Of a DNA stretch of 64,000 bases, positions 53,781-64,000 are shown piece after piece. Source of the stretch: [Mycobacterium] crassicus (GTDB lineage: Bacteria > Actinomycetota > Actinomycetes > Mycobacteriales > Mycobacteriaceae); the NCBI RefSeq assembly GCF_020181615.1, contig NZ_CP084029.1, positions 2,806,640 to 2,870,639 on the forward strand, in the 5' to 3' direction. A program made the translations under genes and the position numbers. Under the pieces are notes generated by a model. The model was not told where the DNA came from, did not search any database, and saw only the letters and a list, made by a program, of their open reading frames with translations. The number at the start of each line of letters is the position of its first letter. Within the stretch, counting starts at the first letter, position 1.

Positions 53781-54689
53781 TCAGGATACGTGCCGCCACG
53801 CGGCCACTGCCGCGTCCAGCAGTCCGTCGCCGGCCGCGTCGAGCCATGCGATGCGATGGTCCCGACGAAACCAGGACCGCTGCCGGCGCACGTAGCGGCG
53901 GGTGCCGATGAACGTCGGCTCCCGGGCCCCGGCACCGTCGCCGCCCGCATCGAGGTCGGCGATCACCTGGGCGTAGCCCAACGCCCGGCCGGCGGTGACC
54001 CCGTCGCGCAGGCCGGCTTGCAGGAGGGTGTGGACCTCGGCCACCAGGCCCTGGGCGAACATCGTGTCGGTGCGGGCGGCCAGCCGCTCGTCGAGCAGGG
54101 CGGTGTCGCAGTCCAATCCGATGACGACGGTGTCCCAGCGGGGGGCGCCGCCGATGGTGGGCGCCGAGGCGGCGAACGGCAGCCCGGTCAGCTCCACCAC
54201 CTCCAGCGCCCGCACGATCCGCCTGCCGTCGGTGGGCAGGATCGCCGCCGCAGCCGCCGGGTCCGCGCCGGCCAGCTCGGTGTGCAACGCCGCCACCCCG
54301 ACCTCGGCGAGCCGCTGCTCGTAACGGGACCGCACCGCCGCGTCGGTGGCGGGAAACGACCAGTCGTCGAGCAGCGCCTGCAGGTAGAGCATCGACCCGC
54401 CGACGATCACCGGTACCGCGCCGCGGGCGGCGATCGCCTCCACATCGTCGGCCGCGGCCTGCTGGTAGCGGGCGACGGTCGCGGTCTGGGTGACCTCGAG
54501 AACATCGAGTTGATGGTGTGGGATGCCACCGCGCTCTGCCGGTGGCAGCTTCGCGGTGCCGATGTCCATACCGCGGTAGAGCTGCATGGCGTCGGCGTTG
54601 ACGATCTCCCCGCCGAGCCGTGCGGCGATCTCGAGCGCCAGCGCTGACTTGCCGGTGCCGGTGGGCCCTACCACCGCAATCGGTCTCAC
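53781..54689 (-). CDS. miaA: tRNA dimethylallyltransferase
   Basis: A 302-residue MiaA (Rv2727c) that transfers dimethylallyl to A37 of tRNAs reading UNN codons. The P-loop is [16 protein letters not shown]. The conserved [17 protein letters not shown] follows at about residues 33-49. The downstream motif [10 protein letters not shown] and the catalytic-side [15 protein letters not shown] are intact. The product is completed by MiaB, encoded further right in the window. GTG 54689 overlaps the stop of the dioxygenase-like gene. The isoprenyl donor comes from the MEP pathway started by Dxs. Confidence 0.94.
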   Translation of the reverse strand: MRPIAVVGPTGTGKSALALEIAARLGGEIVNADAMQLYRGMDIGTAKLPPAERGGIPHHQLDVLEVTQTATVARYQQAAADDVEAIAARGAVPVIVGGSMLYLQALLDDWSFPATDAAVRSRYEQRLAEVGVAALHTELAGADPAAAAAILPTDGRRIVRALEVVELTGLPFAASAPTIGGAPRWDTVVIGLDCDTALLDERLAARTDTMFAQGLVAEVHTLLQAGLRDGVTAGRALGYAQVIADLDAGGDGAGAREPTFIGTRRYVRRQRSWFRRDHRIAWLDAAGDGLLDAAVAAWRHVS

Positions 54690-55354
54690 GGCTGCCAGAC
54701 CCCGACGAAGTAGCCCACGCCGTAGGGGGCGTCGCGGTAGTGCTGGGTGACGCTGCGCGGCGGGCGGGCGGCCAGCCCGGCCAGCGCGGCGAACCCGGCG
54801 CGCCCGACGATCTGGGCCGACAGTTCGGCCAGCGCGGTGACGTCGCCGCCGGCCAGGGCGTCGTCGAGCGCACGCTGGTGCTCGACGGCGGCCGGGTGGT
54901 GGCCGCCCGGTGCGGCGGCGGTCAAGGTGTTGGCGCCGTCGGCCACGATCAGCACCCCGATCGCCTCGGCTGCTTCGTCGATCTCGTCGCGCACTTGCCG
55001 GCCGGCGGCGAACGCGGCGTCGGGATCGGTGTGAGCGTGCACCACCACTTCGGCGTCCGGCTGGGTCTGTCCGCGCACCCACCCGGCAACCAAGGCGCAC
55101 AACGGCAGATCGAAGGGCCGGACGGCTCCCGGGGACAGCCGCACGGCCACGTCGGCACCGAATCCCGCGAAGGTGCCAACGCTGTCGGGCCCGTAGACCG
55201 CATCGGCACCGCCGCCGAAGGCCACCCACCGCGACGGCAGGGCTGCGGCGGCGGCCAACGCCGCGGTCCGCAGTTCGGCAGCCTCGGTCGCGGCTCCGGC
55301 CAGCTCGGGCACCAGCACCGGCGCCGACGGCATGATGACTATCGGGCCCAGCAC
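54686..55354 (-). CDS. Extradiol dioxygenase-like protein (Rv2728c)
   Basis: A 222-residue protein of the class III extradiol ring-cleavage dioxygenase-like family, equivalent to Rv2728c. The start [18 protein letters not shown] resembles the metal-side first strand of these enzymes. Further family-like blocks are [13 protein letters not shown] and [21 protein letters not shown]. The usual two metal-binding histidines and glutamate are not clear, so the activity is doubtful. GTG 55354 is used; ATG 55333 would shorten the N-terminus. It overlaps miaA as GTGA and follows the DMT-like permease gene. Confidence 0.7.
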   Translation of the reverse strand: MLGPIVIMPSAPVLVPELAGAATEAAELRTAALAAAAALPSRWVAFGGGADAVYGPDSVGTFAGFGADVAVRLSPGAVRPFDLPLCALVAGWVRGQTQPDAEVVVHAHTDPDAAFAAGRQVRDEIDEAAEAIGVLIVADGANTLTAAAPGGHHPAAVEHQRALDDALAGGDVTALAELSAQIVGRAGFAALAGLAARPPRSVTQHYRDAPYGVGYFVGVWQP

Positions 55355-55364
55355 GGGACCACGG

Positions 55365-56282
55365 CTAGCTGGTCGGTGACGGCACCGGCGTTGCCCGGTC
55401 GGCACCTCCGGCGTCGGCGACTATGGTGGCGGCCTCACCGCGGGCCAGGGCGGCCGTCGCGATGACGATCAGCACCACCCCGATGATCACCGCGACATCC
55501 TCGATCCCGCCGGCATTGATGTGCTCGTTGAGCAGCAGCACGCCCAGAGCACTGGCCACCAGCGGCTTCGCCACGGTCATCGTCGGCATCGAGGCCGTCA
55601 ATGCACCGGCGCGGAACGCCGACTGCTGGAAGATCATTCCGGCCAGCGTCGCCACCAGCCAGGGCCCGAGCGCCGGCGACTCGAGCACCGCATGGAAGCC
55701 GTCGGCCTTGAGCACCTCGACGAGGACCTTGGTCAGCAGCGCGAACACCGCCAGCGAGGTGCCGGCCACCACGGCCAGCAGCACCGCGGCCGCCGGCCGG
55801 CCCTTGAACTTGCGGGCGAACAGCACGCAGCCCAGCAGTACCGCGATCAGCACCGCCGACACCGTGATCCAGGTGTTCGCCGGCGCGTGTTGTTTGCCCT
55901 CGGTCGGGTCGCCGACGATCACCACCACCGCCAGGGCACCGGCCAGGACGATCGCCCACATCCATTCCCAGTTCGTGACCCGGCGGTGGGTGAGCCAGGC
56001 GTACATCGGCAGCGCGAACAGCAGTGCGGTCACCTGCAGCCCGGTCACCAGGATCACCGAACCCACTGCCAATGCCACCGCCTGCAGGGCGTAGTTGGCC
56101 ACCGCCGCCGCACCGCCGCCCCACCACCGAGGGTCACGCAGCGATAGCCAGAACAGTTTCAGGTGGCCGACCTGCTGGTCGGTGATCTCCTGAGCAGAAC
56201 GCTGGCGGATCACGTCACCGATCGCGGACGCCAGTGCCGCGCACAACGCGAGCAGCGCCGCTATCGCATTTCCTGTCGACAT
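55365..56282 (-). CDS. DMT-superfamily-like permease (Rv2729c)
   Basis: A 305-residue protein with about nine or ten membrane segments, equivalent to Rv2729c. The first helix holds ALCAALASAIGDVIRQRSAQEI. Later segments include FQQSAFRAGALTASMPTMTVAKPLVASALGVLLL, a mark of the EamA/DMT-like group. It may export a small metabolite; no substrate is known. It is a paralog of the next gene upstream (56340-57218), with 57 bases between them. It is followed closely by the dioxygenase-like gene. Confidence 0.8.
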   Translation of the reverse strand: MSTGNAIAALLALCAALASAIGDVIRQRSAQEITDQQVGHLKLFWLSLRDPRWWGGGAAAVANYALQAVALAVGSVILVTGLQVTALLFALPMYAWLTHRRVTNWEWMWAIVLAGALAVVVIVGDPTEGKQHAPANTWITVSAVLIAVLLGCVLFARKFKGRPAAAVLLAVVAGTSLAVFALLTKVLVEVLKADGFHAVLESPALGPWLVATLAGMIFQQSAFRAGALTASMPTMTVAKPLVASALGVLLLNEHINAGGIEDVAVIIGVVLIVIATAALARGEAATIVADAGGADRATPVPSPTS

Positions 56283-56339
56283 TCCCGCCTCCCAACCGGC
56301 GCAACAATACCTGCCGGCTACGCGGCGACCGCGCGACCG

Positions 56340-57218
56340 CTAGGCCGCGGTGGGCACCGGATCGGCTTCGGTGACGGCCTCATCACGCGAGAGGACCGCG
56401 ACAGCGACGACCAGTACAGCCACCGCCAGCGCCAGGATCACCTCCGCTCCCCGAGTCGGTCGCAGCACTTCACCGAGCAGCACCATGCCCAGCCCGGCGG
56501 CCACCATCGGCTCCAGAACCGTCATCGTCGGCAGTGAGGCGGTCAAGGCCCCGGCGCGGAACGACGACTGCTGGAACATCGTCCCGGCCACGGCGACCGC
56601 CGCGCACGCATACAGCTCGGGCGAGACCAGCAGCGGCCGCAGACCATGACCGATCGACTCGACGACCCCCTTGGTCAACACGGCGACGATGCCCCAGGAG
56701 GTGGCCGACAGCACCGCGAGCAGCACCGCCGCGACGCGCCCACCGAACATCCGGGCCCCCAGCAGACACAGCACCACCATCGGCCCCAGCGTTGTGATGA
56801 CCCAGGCCCAGGTGAGGAACGAGGCGTGGGATTGGCCGGCGGTGGGGTTACCGACGGTGATGATGACGGTCTCCGCCCCGACCAGCAGTGCCGCCCACAG
56901 CCACACCGACCGGCCGAGCCGCCGGCCGGACTGCCGCGCGCTGATCGGCAGGGCGAACAGCAGGGAGGTCACCAGCAGCGATTCCACCAGCAGCACCGAC
57001 CCCATGCCGAGTGCGGCGGCCTGCAGAGCAAAACCGACCGCGGCCACCAGACTGCCCGCCCACCAGCGCCGATCGGCCAACAGCCGGGTGAACAGCGCGA
57101 CAGGGCCCATCGGCTCGTCGCTGATCGTCTGGGCGCTGCGCTGGTGGGTCACGTCGCTGATCGCGATGAACAGTGCCGCGCCGAGCGCAAGCAGCACGGC
57201 GATGGTCTCTTTGGCCAC
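56340..57218 (-). CDS. DMT-superfamily-like permease, paralog
   Basis: A 292-residue protein with about nine or ten membrane segments. It mirrors its downstream neighbour: first helix ALGAALFIAISDVTHQRSAQTI, and late segment FQQSSFRAGALTASLPTMTVLEPMVAAGLGMVLL. The shared pattern shows tandem duplication. AGGAGG precedes GTG 57218, a strong ribosome-binding site. Divergent from the DUF349 gene across 234 bp that carry a copy of the dispersed repeat. Substrate is unknown. Confidence 0.8.
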   Translation of the reverse strand: MAKETIAVLLALGAALFIAISDVTHQRSAQTISDEPMGPVALFTRLLADRRWWAGSLVAAVGFALQAAALGMGSVLLVESLLVTSLLFALPISARQSGRRLGRSVWLWAALLVGAETVIITVGNPTAGQSHASFLTWAWVITTLGPMVVLCLLGARMFGGRVAAVLLAVLSATSWGIVAVLTKGVVESIGHGLRPLLVSPELYACAAVAVAGTMFQQSSFRAGALTASLPTMTVLEPMVAAGLGMVLLGEVLRPTRGAEVILALAVAVLVVAVAVLSRDEAVTEADPVPTAA

Positions 57219-57290
57219 GGCCGGCCTCCTGGAGTCAGCAGATATCACGTGAATCGCGATGCGATCGGACAGGCTACCGCTCGGCCCACC

Positions 57291-57340
57291 CGGCGGCCCC
57301 AGCGTCGCCTCTCCTCCGTCGAGGCTCGCTGAACCGTCGA
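57291..57340. repeat. Dispersed repeat copy in a divergent gap
   Basis: A 50-bp segment starting CGGCGGCCCCAGC, with the core CTCTCCTCCGTCGA and ending CTCGCTGAACCG, differs from the copy after ideR at about six positions. Here it sits between divergent genes rather than at gene ends, so it is not purely a terminator. The rest of the 57219-57452 gap holds no other clear signal. Confidence 0.7.
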
Positions 57341-57452
57341 GTTGGCGGCACGCGGCGGCCGGTAACTGCTTGAATACCCTTAGGCAGGTTTAATGGCGCC
57401 GCGGTGCGCGGCAGATGCGCGGAGTTTCCGCGAAGGGTTAGGTGACGACACG

Positions 57453-58796
57453 ATGACCACTGACAGCGGTTCATCCGCCCCCACCCCGCGGCCGGGGCCT
57501 CGCCCCGGTCCCAGGCCGGGTGCCCACATCGGCCCCAAACCGGGTGCCCGGCCCGCCCCGCAGGTCAGCACCCCGCCGACGGGTGATCCGCACCGGTTCG
57601 GCCGGGTCGACGACGACGGCGCGGTGTGGCTGGTCACCGCGTCCGGCGAGCGGCAGATCGGCTCCTGGCAGGCCGGCGACCCCGAGGCCGCATTCGGGCA
57701 CTTCGGCCGACGGTTCGATGATCTGAGCACCGAGGTAACCCTGCTCGAGGAGCGGCTGGCCTCCGGGAACGGCGACCCCCGCAAGATCAAGGCATCCGCG
57801 ACGGCCCTGGCCGAGTCGTTGCCGACCGCCAGTGTGCTCGGTGATGTCGAGGCACTCGCAGCGCGCATCGCCGCGGTCGGCGAGCATGCCGTCGCCGTCG
57901 CCGCCGAGGACCGGGCAAACCGTAATGAGCAGCGGGCCGAGGCGACCGCGCGCAAGGAGGCGCTGGCCGTCGAAGCCGAGGAGTTGGCCGCGAACTCGAC
58001 CCAGTGGAAGACCGCCGGAGACCGGCTACGAACCATCCTCGAGGAATGGCGCACCATCACCGGCTTGGACCGCAAGACCGACGACGCGCTGTGGAAGCGA
58101 TACGCCGCGGCCCGCGACGGCTTCAATCGGCGGCGCGGATCGCACTTCGCCGACCTCGACCGCGGCCGGGCCGGGGCCCGCGAGGACAAGGAAAAGCTGT
58201 GCAAGCGGGCCGAGGAGCTGTCCGGCTCCACCGACTGGGCAGCCACCAGCGCGGTGTTCCGAGAGCTGCTCAACACCTGGAAGGCTGCCGGGAGGGCATC
58301 CAAGGACGTCGACGAGGCGCTCTGGCAGCGGTTCAAGTCCGCCCAGGACACCTTCTTCACCGCACGCAACGCCGCGAACGCCGAACGTGACGCCGAGTTC
58401 GAGGGCAACGCCACGGCGAAGGAGGCCCTGCTGGCCGAGGCTGAGCGCATCGACCCGGCCAACCAGAACGCCGCCCGCGCCACGCTGCGATCGATCGTCA
58501 CCAAGTGGGACGCGATCGGCAAGACGCCCCGGGAACGGTCCGCCGACCTGGAACGGCGGCTTCGTGCGGTGGAGAAGAAGATACGCGACGCCGGCGCCAC
58601 GGCCGATGCGGCCGGGGTGGACCCGGAGGCAGAGGCCCGGGCTGCCCAGTTCCGCACCCGCGCCGAACAATTCGAACGTCAGGCACAGAAGGCGCAGGCC
58701 GCCGGCCGGGACAAGGAGGCGGCGGAGGCCAATGCCAGCGCCGCGCAGTGGCGCGAGTGGGCGCAGGCCGCCGAACAGGCGCTCAACAAGCGCTGA
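57453..58796 (+). CDS. DUF349 coiled-coil protein
   Basis: A 447-residue protein equivalent to Rv2731. The N-terminus is Pro/Gly-rich ([13 protein letters not shown]). The first globular part includes [20 protein letters not shown]. Three DUF349-type helical repeats follow, for example [28 protein letters not shown] and [32 protein letters not shown]. The family forms long coiled coils; function is unknown. AGGTGA precedes ATG 57453. Its stop abuts the convergent membrane-protein gene with one base between them. Confidence 0.85.
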   Translation: MTTDSGSSAPTPRPGPRPGPRPGAHIGPKPGARPAPQVSTPPTGDPHRFGRVDDDGAVWLVTASGERQIGSWQAGDPEAAFGHFGRRFDDLSTEVTLLEERLASGNGDPRKIKASATALAESLPTASVLGDVEALAARIAAVGEHAVAVAAEDRANRNEQRAEATARKEALAVEAEELAANSTQWKTAGDRLRTILEEWRTITGLDRKTDDALWKRYAAARDGFNRRRGSHFADLDRGRAGAREDKEKLCKRAEELSGSTDWAATSAVFRELLNTWKAAGRASKDVDEALWQRFKSAQDTFFTARNAANAERDAEFEGNATAKEALLAEAERIDPANQNAARATLRSIVTKWDAIGKTPRERSADLERRLRAVEKKIRDAGATADAAGVDPEAEARAAQFRTRAEQFERQAQKAQAAGRDKEAAEANASAAQWREWAQAAEQALNKR

Positions 58797-58797
58797 C

Positions 58798-59400
58798 TCA
58801 GGCCTGCGGCGGGTCCTTGGGGTCCTCGGAAGGCCTGAGATTGCCCAGCACGTTCCTGGTCTGCAGCTGCGCGGTGCTGCGTCGGCGCTCCGCCTCGGCG
58901 GCGAGCTGCAGCGCCGTGCGCGACCACACCACCCTGGCCCAATGGAAGGTCAGCACGATCAGGGTGAGCCAGGCCAGGATCAGGCCGACGCCGGGCCCCG
59001 GCTGGCCCTGCTCGACGGTCTGACGAGACCACACCGCCAGCAGACCGGCCGCACTGGTCACCGCCGAACCCGCCAGCGCCACCCAGGCCACCGCCCAGCG
59101 TCGCGTCAGCAGGGCCAACATGGAGAATCCCACCCCGAACACCAGCGCCAGCCACGTGAACAGGCGCAACGGCAGTGTCACGTGGGCCTCGTCGGCGCCG
59201 TTGGCCGCCGCCAGCACATCCCAGCCGCGGACGGCTCCGGTGTGCGGCAACAGAAACGACACCAACAGCACGAACACGCAGATCGCGACGACCAAACCCC
59301 TACCGCCCGGGTCGATTTCGCGCGCGACACGGCGTTCCGCGGCTTCGATGTCGGCCCGGTAGGCCTCGAATTCGTCGTGATTGTCCGAGCGCGCGTTCAT
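58798..59400 (-). CDS. Membrane protein (Rv2732c-like)
   Basis: A 200-residue protein with four or five membrane segments, equivalent to Rv2732c. A cytosolic start ([23 protein letters not shown]) is followed by [20 protein letters not shown] and other helices, then a charged tail ([24 protein letters not shown]). ATG 59400 overlaps the miaB stop (TCAT at 59397-59400 on the plus strand), so it is co-transcribed with miaB. No function is known. Confidence 0.82.
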   Translation of the reverse strand: MNARSDNHDEFEAYRADIEAAERRVAREIDPGGRGLVVAICVFVLLVSFLLPHTGAVRGWDVLAAANGADEAHVTLPLRLFTWLALVFGVGFSMLALLTRRWAVAWVALAGSAVTSAAGLLAVWSRQTVEQGQPGPGVGLILAWLTLIVLTFHWARVVWSRTALQLAAEAERRRSTAQLQTRNVLGNLRPSEDPKDPPQA

Positions 59401-60875
59401 CGTGCCACCTCCGGCATCCTCTCCGGCATCTTCGGCATGCCCAGCCCCACACCGGGCGGTGGGCCGGCGAGGCTGTCGCCGGCCCTGGTTCGCCGGTGAC
59501 TCAGCAGCGCCCCGTCAGCGAGCAGGTGGTGCGGTGCTGCGCCGGTCACCGTCGTGGTGACCACGTCGCCGGGGCGCACCCGCGATTCGCCCGGGGCGAA
59601 GTGCACCAGCCGCCCGTCCCGGGCCCGGCCGCTCATCCGCGCCGTCTGGGCGTCCTTGCGTCCCTCCCCGACCGCGACCAGCAGTTCGACGGTACGGCCG
59701 ATCTGGGCCTTGTTCTCGTCCCAGGAGATCTGCTCCTGCAGCTCGATCAGCCGGTCGTAGCGTTCCTGCACAACCTCTTTGGGCAGCTGATCGGGTAGCT
59801 CGGCGGCCGGTGTTCCGGGCCGCTTGGAGTACTGGAAGGTGAACGCGGCCGAGAATCGGGCGGCGGCCACCACGTCGAGAGTGTCCTGGAAATCCCGCTC
59901 GGTCTCACCGGGGAATCCGACGATCAGGTCGGTGGTGATCGCCGCGTGCGGGATGGCGGCCCGAACCCGGTCGAGGATGCCCAGGTAGCGCTCGGCGCGG
60001 TAGGAGCGGCGCATCGCCCGCAGGATCGTGTCCGATCCGGACTGCAGCGGCATGTGCAGCGAAGGGCAGACATTGGGCGTTTCGGCCATCGCCTCGATGA
60101 CGTCATCGGTGAACTCGGCCGGGTGCGGCGAGGTGAATCGGACTCGTTCCAGACCGTCGATGCTTCCGCAGTCCCGCAGCAGCGCGGCGAAAGCACCGCG
60201 GTCGCGTGGCAGGGCCGGATCGGCGAACGACACACCGTAGGCGTTGACGTTCTGGCCGAGCAGGGTCACCTCCAGCACGCCCTCGGCCGCCAACGCCCGC
60301 ACCTCGGCGAGGATGTCGTCGGGACTGCGGTCCACCTCTCGGCCCCGCAGTGACGGAACGATGCAGAAAGTGCAGGAATTGTTGCAGCCCACCGAGATCG
60401 ACACCCAGGCCGCATAGGCCGATTCCCGGGCGGCGGGCAGCGAGGACGGGAACTCTCGCAGCGCCTCGACAATCTCGACCTGGGCTTCCCGGTTGTGCCG
60501 GGCCCGCTCCAGCAGCGCCGGCAGCGAGCCCAGGTTGTGTGTGCCGAACACCACGTCGACCCAGGGCGCCCGGCTGAGCACGCCGTCCTTGTCCTTCTGG
60601 GCCAGGCAGCCGCCGACGGCGATCTGCATATCCGGGTTGCTGCGTTTGTTGGGTGCCAGATGGCTCAGGTTGCCGTACAGCTTGTTGTCCGCGTTCTCCC
60701 GCACCGCGCAGGTGTTGAACACCACCAGGTCGGCATCGGCGCCCTCGGGGGCGCGGCGATAGCCGGCCGCCTCCAGCATGCCGGCGATGCGTTCGGAGTC
60801 GTGAACGTTCATCTGACAGCCGTAGGTGCGCACCTCATAGGTGCGCAGCTGTTGGGAAATTACCGGCGAACTCAC
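59397..60875 (-). CDS. miaB: MiaB, tRNA-2-methylthio-N6-dimethylallyladenosine synthase
   Basis: A 492-residue radical-SAM methylthiotransferase (Rv2733c). The N-terminal cluster cysteines are in [18 protein letters not shown] and VGGCLAQKD. The radical-SAM motif is [25 protein letters not shown] domain ends the core (about [20 protein letters not shown] to [10 protein letters not shown]). It adds the methylthio group to A37 of tRNAs already modified by MiaA. GTG 60875 is chosen; there is no Shine-Dalgarno site, and a possible -10 (TACCAT, 60889-60884) suggests a leaderless transcript. The gene is divergent from the glutamate ABC operon. Confidence 0.94.
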   Translation of the reverse strand: MSSPVISQQLRTYEVRTYGCQMNVHDSERIAGMLEAAGYRRAPEGADADLVVFNTCAVRENADNKLYGNLSHLAPNKRSNPDMQIAVGGCLAQKDKDGVLSRAPWVDVVFGTHNLGSLPALLERARHNREAQVEIVEALREFPSSLPAARESAYAAWVSISVGCNNSCTFCIVPSLRGREVDRSPDDILAEVRALAAEGVLEVTLLGQNVNAYGVSFADPALPRDRGAFAALLRDCGSIDGLERVRFTSPHPAEFTDDVIEAMAETPNVCPSLHMPLQSGSDTILRAMRRSYRAERYLGILDRVRAAIPHAAITTDLIVGFPGETERDFQDTLDVVAAARFSAAFTFQYSKRPGTPAAELPDQLPKEVVQERYDRLIELQEQISWDENKAQIGRTVELLVAVGEGRKDAQTARMSGRARDGRLVHFAPGESRVRPGDVVTTTVTGAAPHHLLADGALLSHRRTRAGDSLAGPPPGVGLGMPKMPERMPEVAR

Positions 60876-60974
60876 CCGGACTATGGTACGGACGTTGACG
60901 GTCCCCGGACCGATCGGATCGACCAGGCCGGTAGGGCTACGTCGACGAGGAGGATCTCGGTAGGGTCGGATGCC

Positions 60975-61732
<758 letters not shown>

Positions 61733-61733
<1 letters not shown>

Positions 61734-62527
61734 TGCTTTCGAAGCGGTTGATGTGCGCCCTACTCCCGGTGCTGGCGAGCCTGTTTGTGGCGTGCACCGC
61801 CCATGACAGCGGAAAGCTCACCGTCGGCGTCAAGTTCGACCAGCCCGGATTGAGCGTCAAGCAGCCCGACGGGTCGCTGCGCGGGTTCGACATCGACGTG
61901 GCCCGCTATGTCGCCGACCAACTGGGCTACCCGCCGGATCGCATCACCTGGATCGAGGCGCCGTCCGGCCAGCGGGAGACCCTGCTGCGCAACGGCCAGG
62001 TCGACTACGTGGTGGCCACCTATTCGATCACCGACCGCCGCCGGCAGAAGGTCGACTTCGCCGGCCCCTACCTGTTGACCGGGCAGTCACTGCTGGTCCG
62101 GGCCGACAACACCGACATCACCGGGGCCCCGTCGTTGCAGCACCACAAGAAGCTGTGCTCGGTGTCCGGATCCACCCCCGCCCAGCGGATCAAGGACCGT
62201 TACCCGGGGGTGCAGTTGCAGCGCTTCGACACCTACTCGGCGTGCGTGGAAGCCCTGCGCAACAATGCGATCGACGCGGTGACCACCGACGACGTGATCC
62301 TGGCCGGATATGCCGCCCAGAGCCCCGGAGCCTTCAAGCTGGTCGGCGAGCCGTTCTCGGCCGAACAGTACGGGATCGGGGTCCGCAAGGGCCACGACGC
62401 ACTGCGGACCCGGATCAACGCTGCGTTGGAGCAGATGGAACGCGACGGCTCCTGGCGGGCGGCGTTCGAGAACAACTTCGGTGCCGCCGGATTCGCGGTG
62501 CCCGAGCCGCCGCCGATTGATCGATGA
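61733..62527 (+). CDS. Glutamate-type amino-acid-binding lipoprotein
   Basis: A 264-residue substrate-binding protein. The signal peptide ends in the lipobox SLFVAC (lipidated cysteine about residue 21). The core opens with [20 protein letters not shown]. Then [15 protein letters not shown] and [20 protein letters not shown] follow, typical of family 3 binding proteins for glutamate, glutamine or related amino acids. Two cysteines (KKLCSVSG and SACVEAL) may pair. It is coupled to both neighbours (TGATG before, ATGA-type overlap after). The ligand is not determined. Confidence 0.9.
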
Positions 62528-63201
62528 TGTTCGCCGAGTATCAGGGGCAGATCGTCGAGGCGTTCACCGTCACAGTCGAGTTGGCGGTGTTGTCCGGGAC
62601 GTTCGCGTTGATTCTGGGTACCGGTCTGGCCGCGATGCGGCTGGCTCCGGTTCCGGCGCTGCGCTGGCTCGGAGCCGGCTATGTCCACGGGGTGCGCAAC
62701 ACCCCGCTGACGCTGCTGTTGCTGCTGTGCTCGTTCGGCCTGGCCCAGACACTGGGGGTCACGCTGACCGACCCGCATTCACCGACGTCGATCGACGACA
62801 GCAACTTCCGGCTCGCGGTGCTCGGATTGAGCGTCTACACCGCATCATTCGTGTGCGAGGCGGTGCGTTCCGGCGTCAACACGGTGGGTATCGGACAGGC
62901 CGAGGCGGCCCGCTCCCTGGGGCTCAGCTTCACCCAGAACCTGCGGATCATCTTGCTGCCCCAGGCTTTCCGAGCGGTGATCATTCCACTGGGCTCGGTG
63001 TTGATCGCGCTGACGAAGAACACCACGCTGGCATCGGCGATCGGGGTGGCCGAAGCGGCGCTGCTGATGAAGTCGATGACGGAGAACACCGCGGCGCTGC
63101 TCGCGGTGGGCGCGGTGTTCGCGGCAGGCTTCGTGGTGCTCACCCTGCCATTGGGCCTGGTGTTCGGGTACCTGGGCCGGCGCTGGTCGGTGGCGCGATG
63201 A
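62524..63201 (+). CDS. Glutamate-type ABC importer permease 1
   Basis: A 225-residue permease with about five membrane segments. The family start IVEAFTVTVELAVLSGTFALILG is present. The EAA loop QAEAARSLGLSFTQNLRIILLPQA (with the usual EAA-G spacing) contacts the ATPase. It pairs with the next gene to form the membrane channel (GluC-like). ATG 62524 overlaps the binding-protein stop. The next ATG overlaps its own stop. Confidence 0.9.
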   Translation: MMFAEYQGQIVEAFTVTVELAVLSGTFALILGTGLAAMRLAPVPALRWLGAGYVHGVRNTPLTLLLLLCSFGLAQTLGVTLTDPHSPTSIDDSNFRLAVLGLSVYTASFVCEAVRSGVNTVGIGQAEAARSLGLSFTQNLRIILLPQAFRAVIIPLGSVLIALTKNTTLASAIGVAEAALLMKSMTENTAALLAVGAVFAAGFVVLTLPLGLVFGYLGRRWSVAR

Positions 63202-64000
63202 GGTCGGCGGCATCGGCGACGGTGCTGTTCGACGCGCCCGGACCCCAGGCCCGGGCCCGCCACCGTGCGCTGTCGGTTGCCACCGTGCTGGCCGCGGCCC
63301 TGCTGGGCTGGGCGCTGTATTCGCGACTGTTGGCCAAAGGCCAGCTGGCCGCCGAGAAGTGGACGCCGTTTCTGACCGCCGACCTGTGGCGCACCTACGT
63401 ACTGCCCGGGGTGGCGGGCACGTTGACCGCCGCCGCCTGGTCGATCGGGTTGGCGCTGATCCTGGGCGTGGGACTTGGCGTGGGGCGGCTGTCGGGAGTC
63501 CGGCCCCTGCGCTGGAGCTGCGCGGCGGTGGTGGAGATCTTCCGGGCCATCCCGGTGCTGATCATGATGATCTTCGCCTACTTCGTCTACGGGCTGCTGG
63601 GTGTGTTTCCGCCGCAGCAGATCGCCCTGGCCGGGGTGGTCACCGGCCTGACCCTCTACAACGGGGCCGTCATCGCCGAGATCGTGCGGGCCGGGGTGCA
63701 CGCCCTGCCCGGCGGGCAGTCCGAGGCGGCCGCCGCGCTGGGGCTGGGCTGGGGCACCTCGATGCGACTGGTGTTGCTGCCGCAGGCCGTCACCGCGATG
63801 CTGCCGGTGCTGGTGTCGCAGCTGGTGGTGGTACTCAAGGACACCGCGATCGGCTACCAGATCACCTTCGTGGAGATGGTGCGCCAAGGCACGGTGGTCG
63901 GTTCCCAGTACAGCAACTACCTGCCCGCGCTGATCGTGATCGCGGCGCTGATGATCGCCGGGAACCTGGTGCTCTCGGCCGGTGCAACCGCCTTGGAGCG
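63198..64000 (+). CDS. Glutamate-type ABC importer permease 2 (partial)
   Basis: The open frame from ATG 63198 runs off the right edge after 267 codons. After a basic leader it shows a helix (VATVLAAALLGWALY) and the family segment VLPGVAGTLTAAAWSIGLAL. The phrase VEIFRAIPVLIMMIFAYF is typical of the amino-acid permease group. The EAA loop is QSEAAAALGLGWGTSMRLVLLPQA. It is the GluD-like second half of the channel. Start overlaps the stop of permease 1 (ATGA). Its C-terminus is outside the window. Confidence 0.88.
   Translation, partial: MRSAASATVLFDAPGPQARARHRALSVATVLAAALLGWALYSRLLAKGQLAAEKWTPFLTADLWRTYVLPGVAGTLTAAAWSIGLALILGVGLGVGRLSGVRPLRWSCAAVVEIFRAIPVLIMMIFAYFVYGLLGVFPPQQIALAGVVTGLTLYNGAVIAEIVRAGVHALPGGQSEAAAALGLGWGTSMRLVLLPQAVTAMLPVLVSQLVVVLKDTAIGYQITFVEMVRQGTVVGSQYSNYLPALIVIAALMIAGNLVLSAGATALE

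Noticed and set aside
57372..57400. Possible IdeR box near the DUF349 gene (TTAGGCAGGTTTAA)
   Set aside because: It matches the 19-bp consensus only in part and lacks symmetry; no iron gene follows.

Overview
The window is a contiguous piece of a high-GC mycobacterial chromosome. Gene content and order follow the Mycobacterium tuberculosis interval from about Rv2667 (clpC2) to Rv2733c (miaB). Marker genes include clpC2, aftC, the hemE/cgoX/hemQ cluster, dxs, ceoB/ceoC, cei, ppgK, sigA, sigB, ideR, sthA, nrdR, chiZ, lexA, fadE20, hflX, dapF, miaA and miaB. Against my memory of the M. tuberculosis map, echA15, suhB and some genes after sthA-Rv2714 are not seen. Extra genes are present: a PACE-type efflux protein, a MarR regulator, a folE with its own regulator, a DEAD-box helicase, a second DMT-like permease and a glutamate-type ABC transporter. 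This fits an environmental Mycolicibacterium-like species better than the tuberculosis complex. Orthology is by recalled sequence similarity, not a database search.

Layout. 1-4300: the tail of a small exported protein, a lipoprotein, the autoregulated Clp N-domain protein ClpC2 with twin palindromes at its start, an exported protein, an AFG1-type ATPase and a RibD-like reductase. 4275-7550: a lipoprotein alpha/beta hydrolase without its serine nucleophile, the arabinofuranosyltransferase AftC and MsrB. 7550-11430: a leftward run hemE-cgoX-hemQ-methyltransferase for the coproporphyrin-dependent haem route. 11690-16030: DUF3000, an RNase D-like exonuclease, a PACE transporter, and dxs. 16080-27200: a CBS protein, an ArsB/NhaD permease, a three-gene ABC exporter with a divergent MarR regulator, an RNA methyltransferase, an APC permease and the CeoB/CeoC potassium-uptake regulators.

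27200-43980 is the regulatory core. It holds a 56-bp tandem repeat, DUF3710, dut, cei, ppgK, the principal sigma factor SigA, SigB, IdeR, a DUF4192 protein, the transhydrogenase SthA, a PAC2 protein, nitrobindin, NrdR, and the divergent SOS pair chiZ/lexA. 43990-49790: folE and nitronate monooxygenase around a cysteine-rich SufR-like regulator, a large LGFP-repeat envelope protein, and fadE20 under a perfect palindrome. 49890-60880: a DEAD-box helicase, then the translation/cell-wall cluster miaA-dapF-hflX, two DMT-like permeases, a DUF349 protein and miaB. 60975-64000: an ABC importer for glutamate or a related amino acid, cut by the window end.

Most genes are packed with ATGA or GTGA stop/start overlaps, so several operons can be read directly. 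The most notable non-coding signals are the twin ClpC2 operators, a dispersed repeat with the core CTCTCCTCCGTCGA at three places, the MarR, LexA and TetR-like palindromes, two direct repeats upstream of the LGFP gene, twin stem-loops in the sigA leader, and several long perfect hairpin terminators. No tRNA, rRNA, insertion sequence or CRISPR array was seen. No gap between genes exceeds 300 bases.
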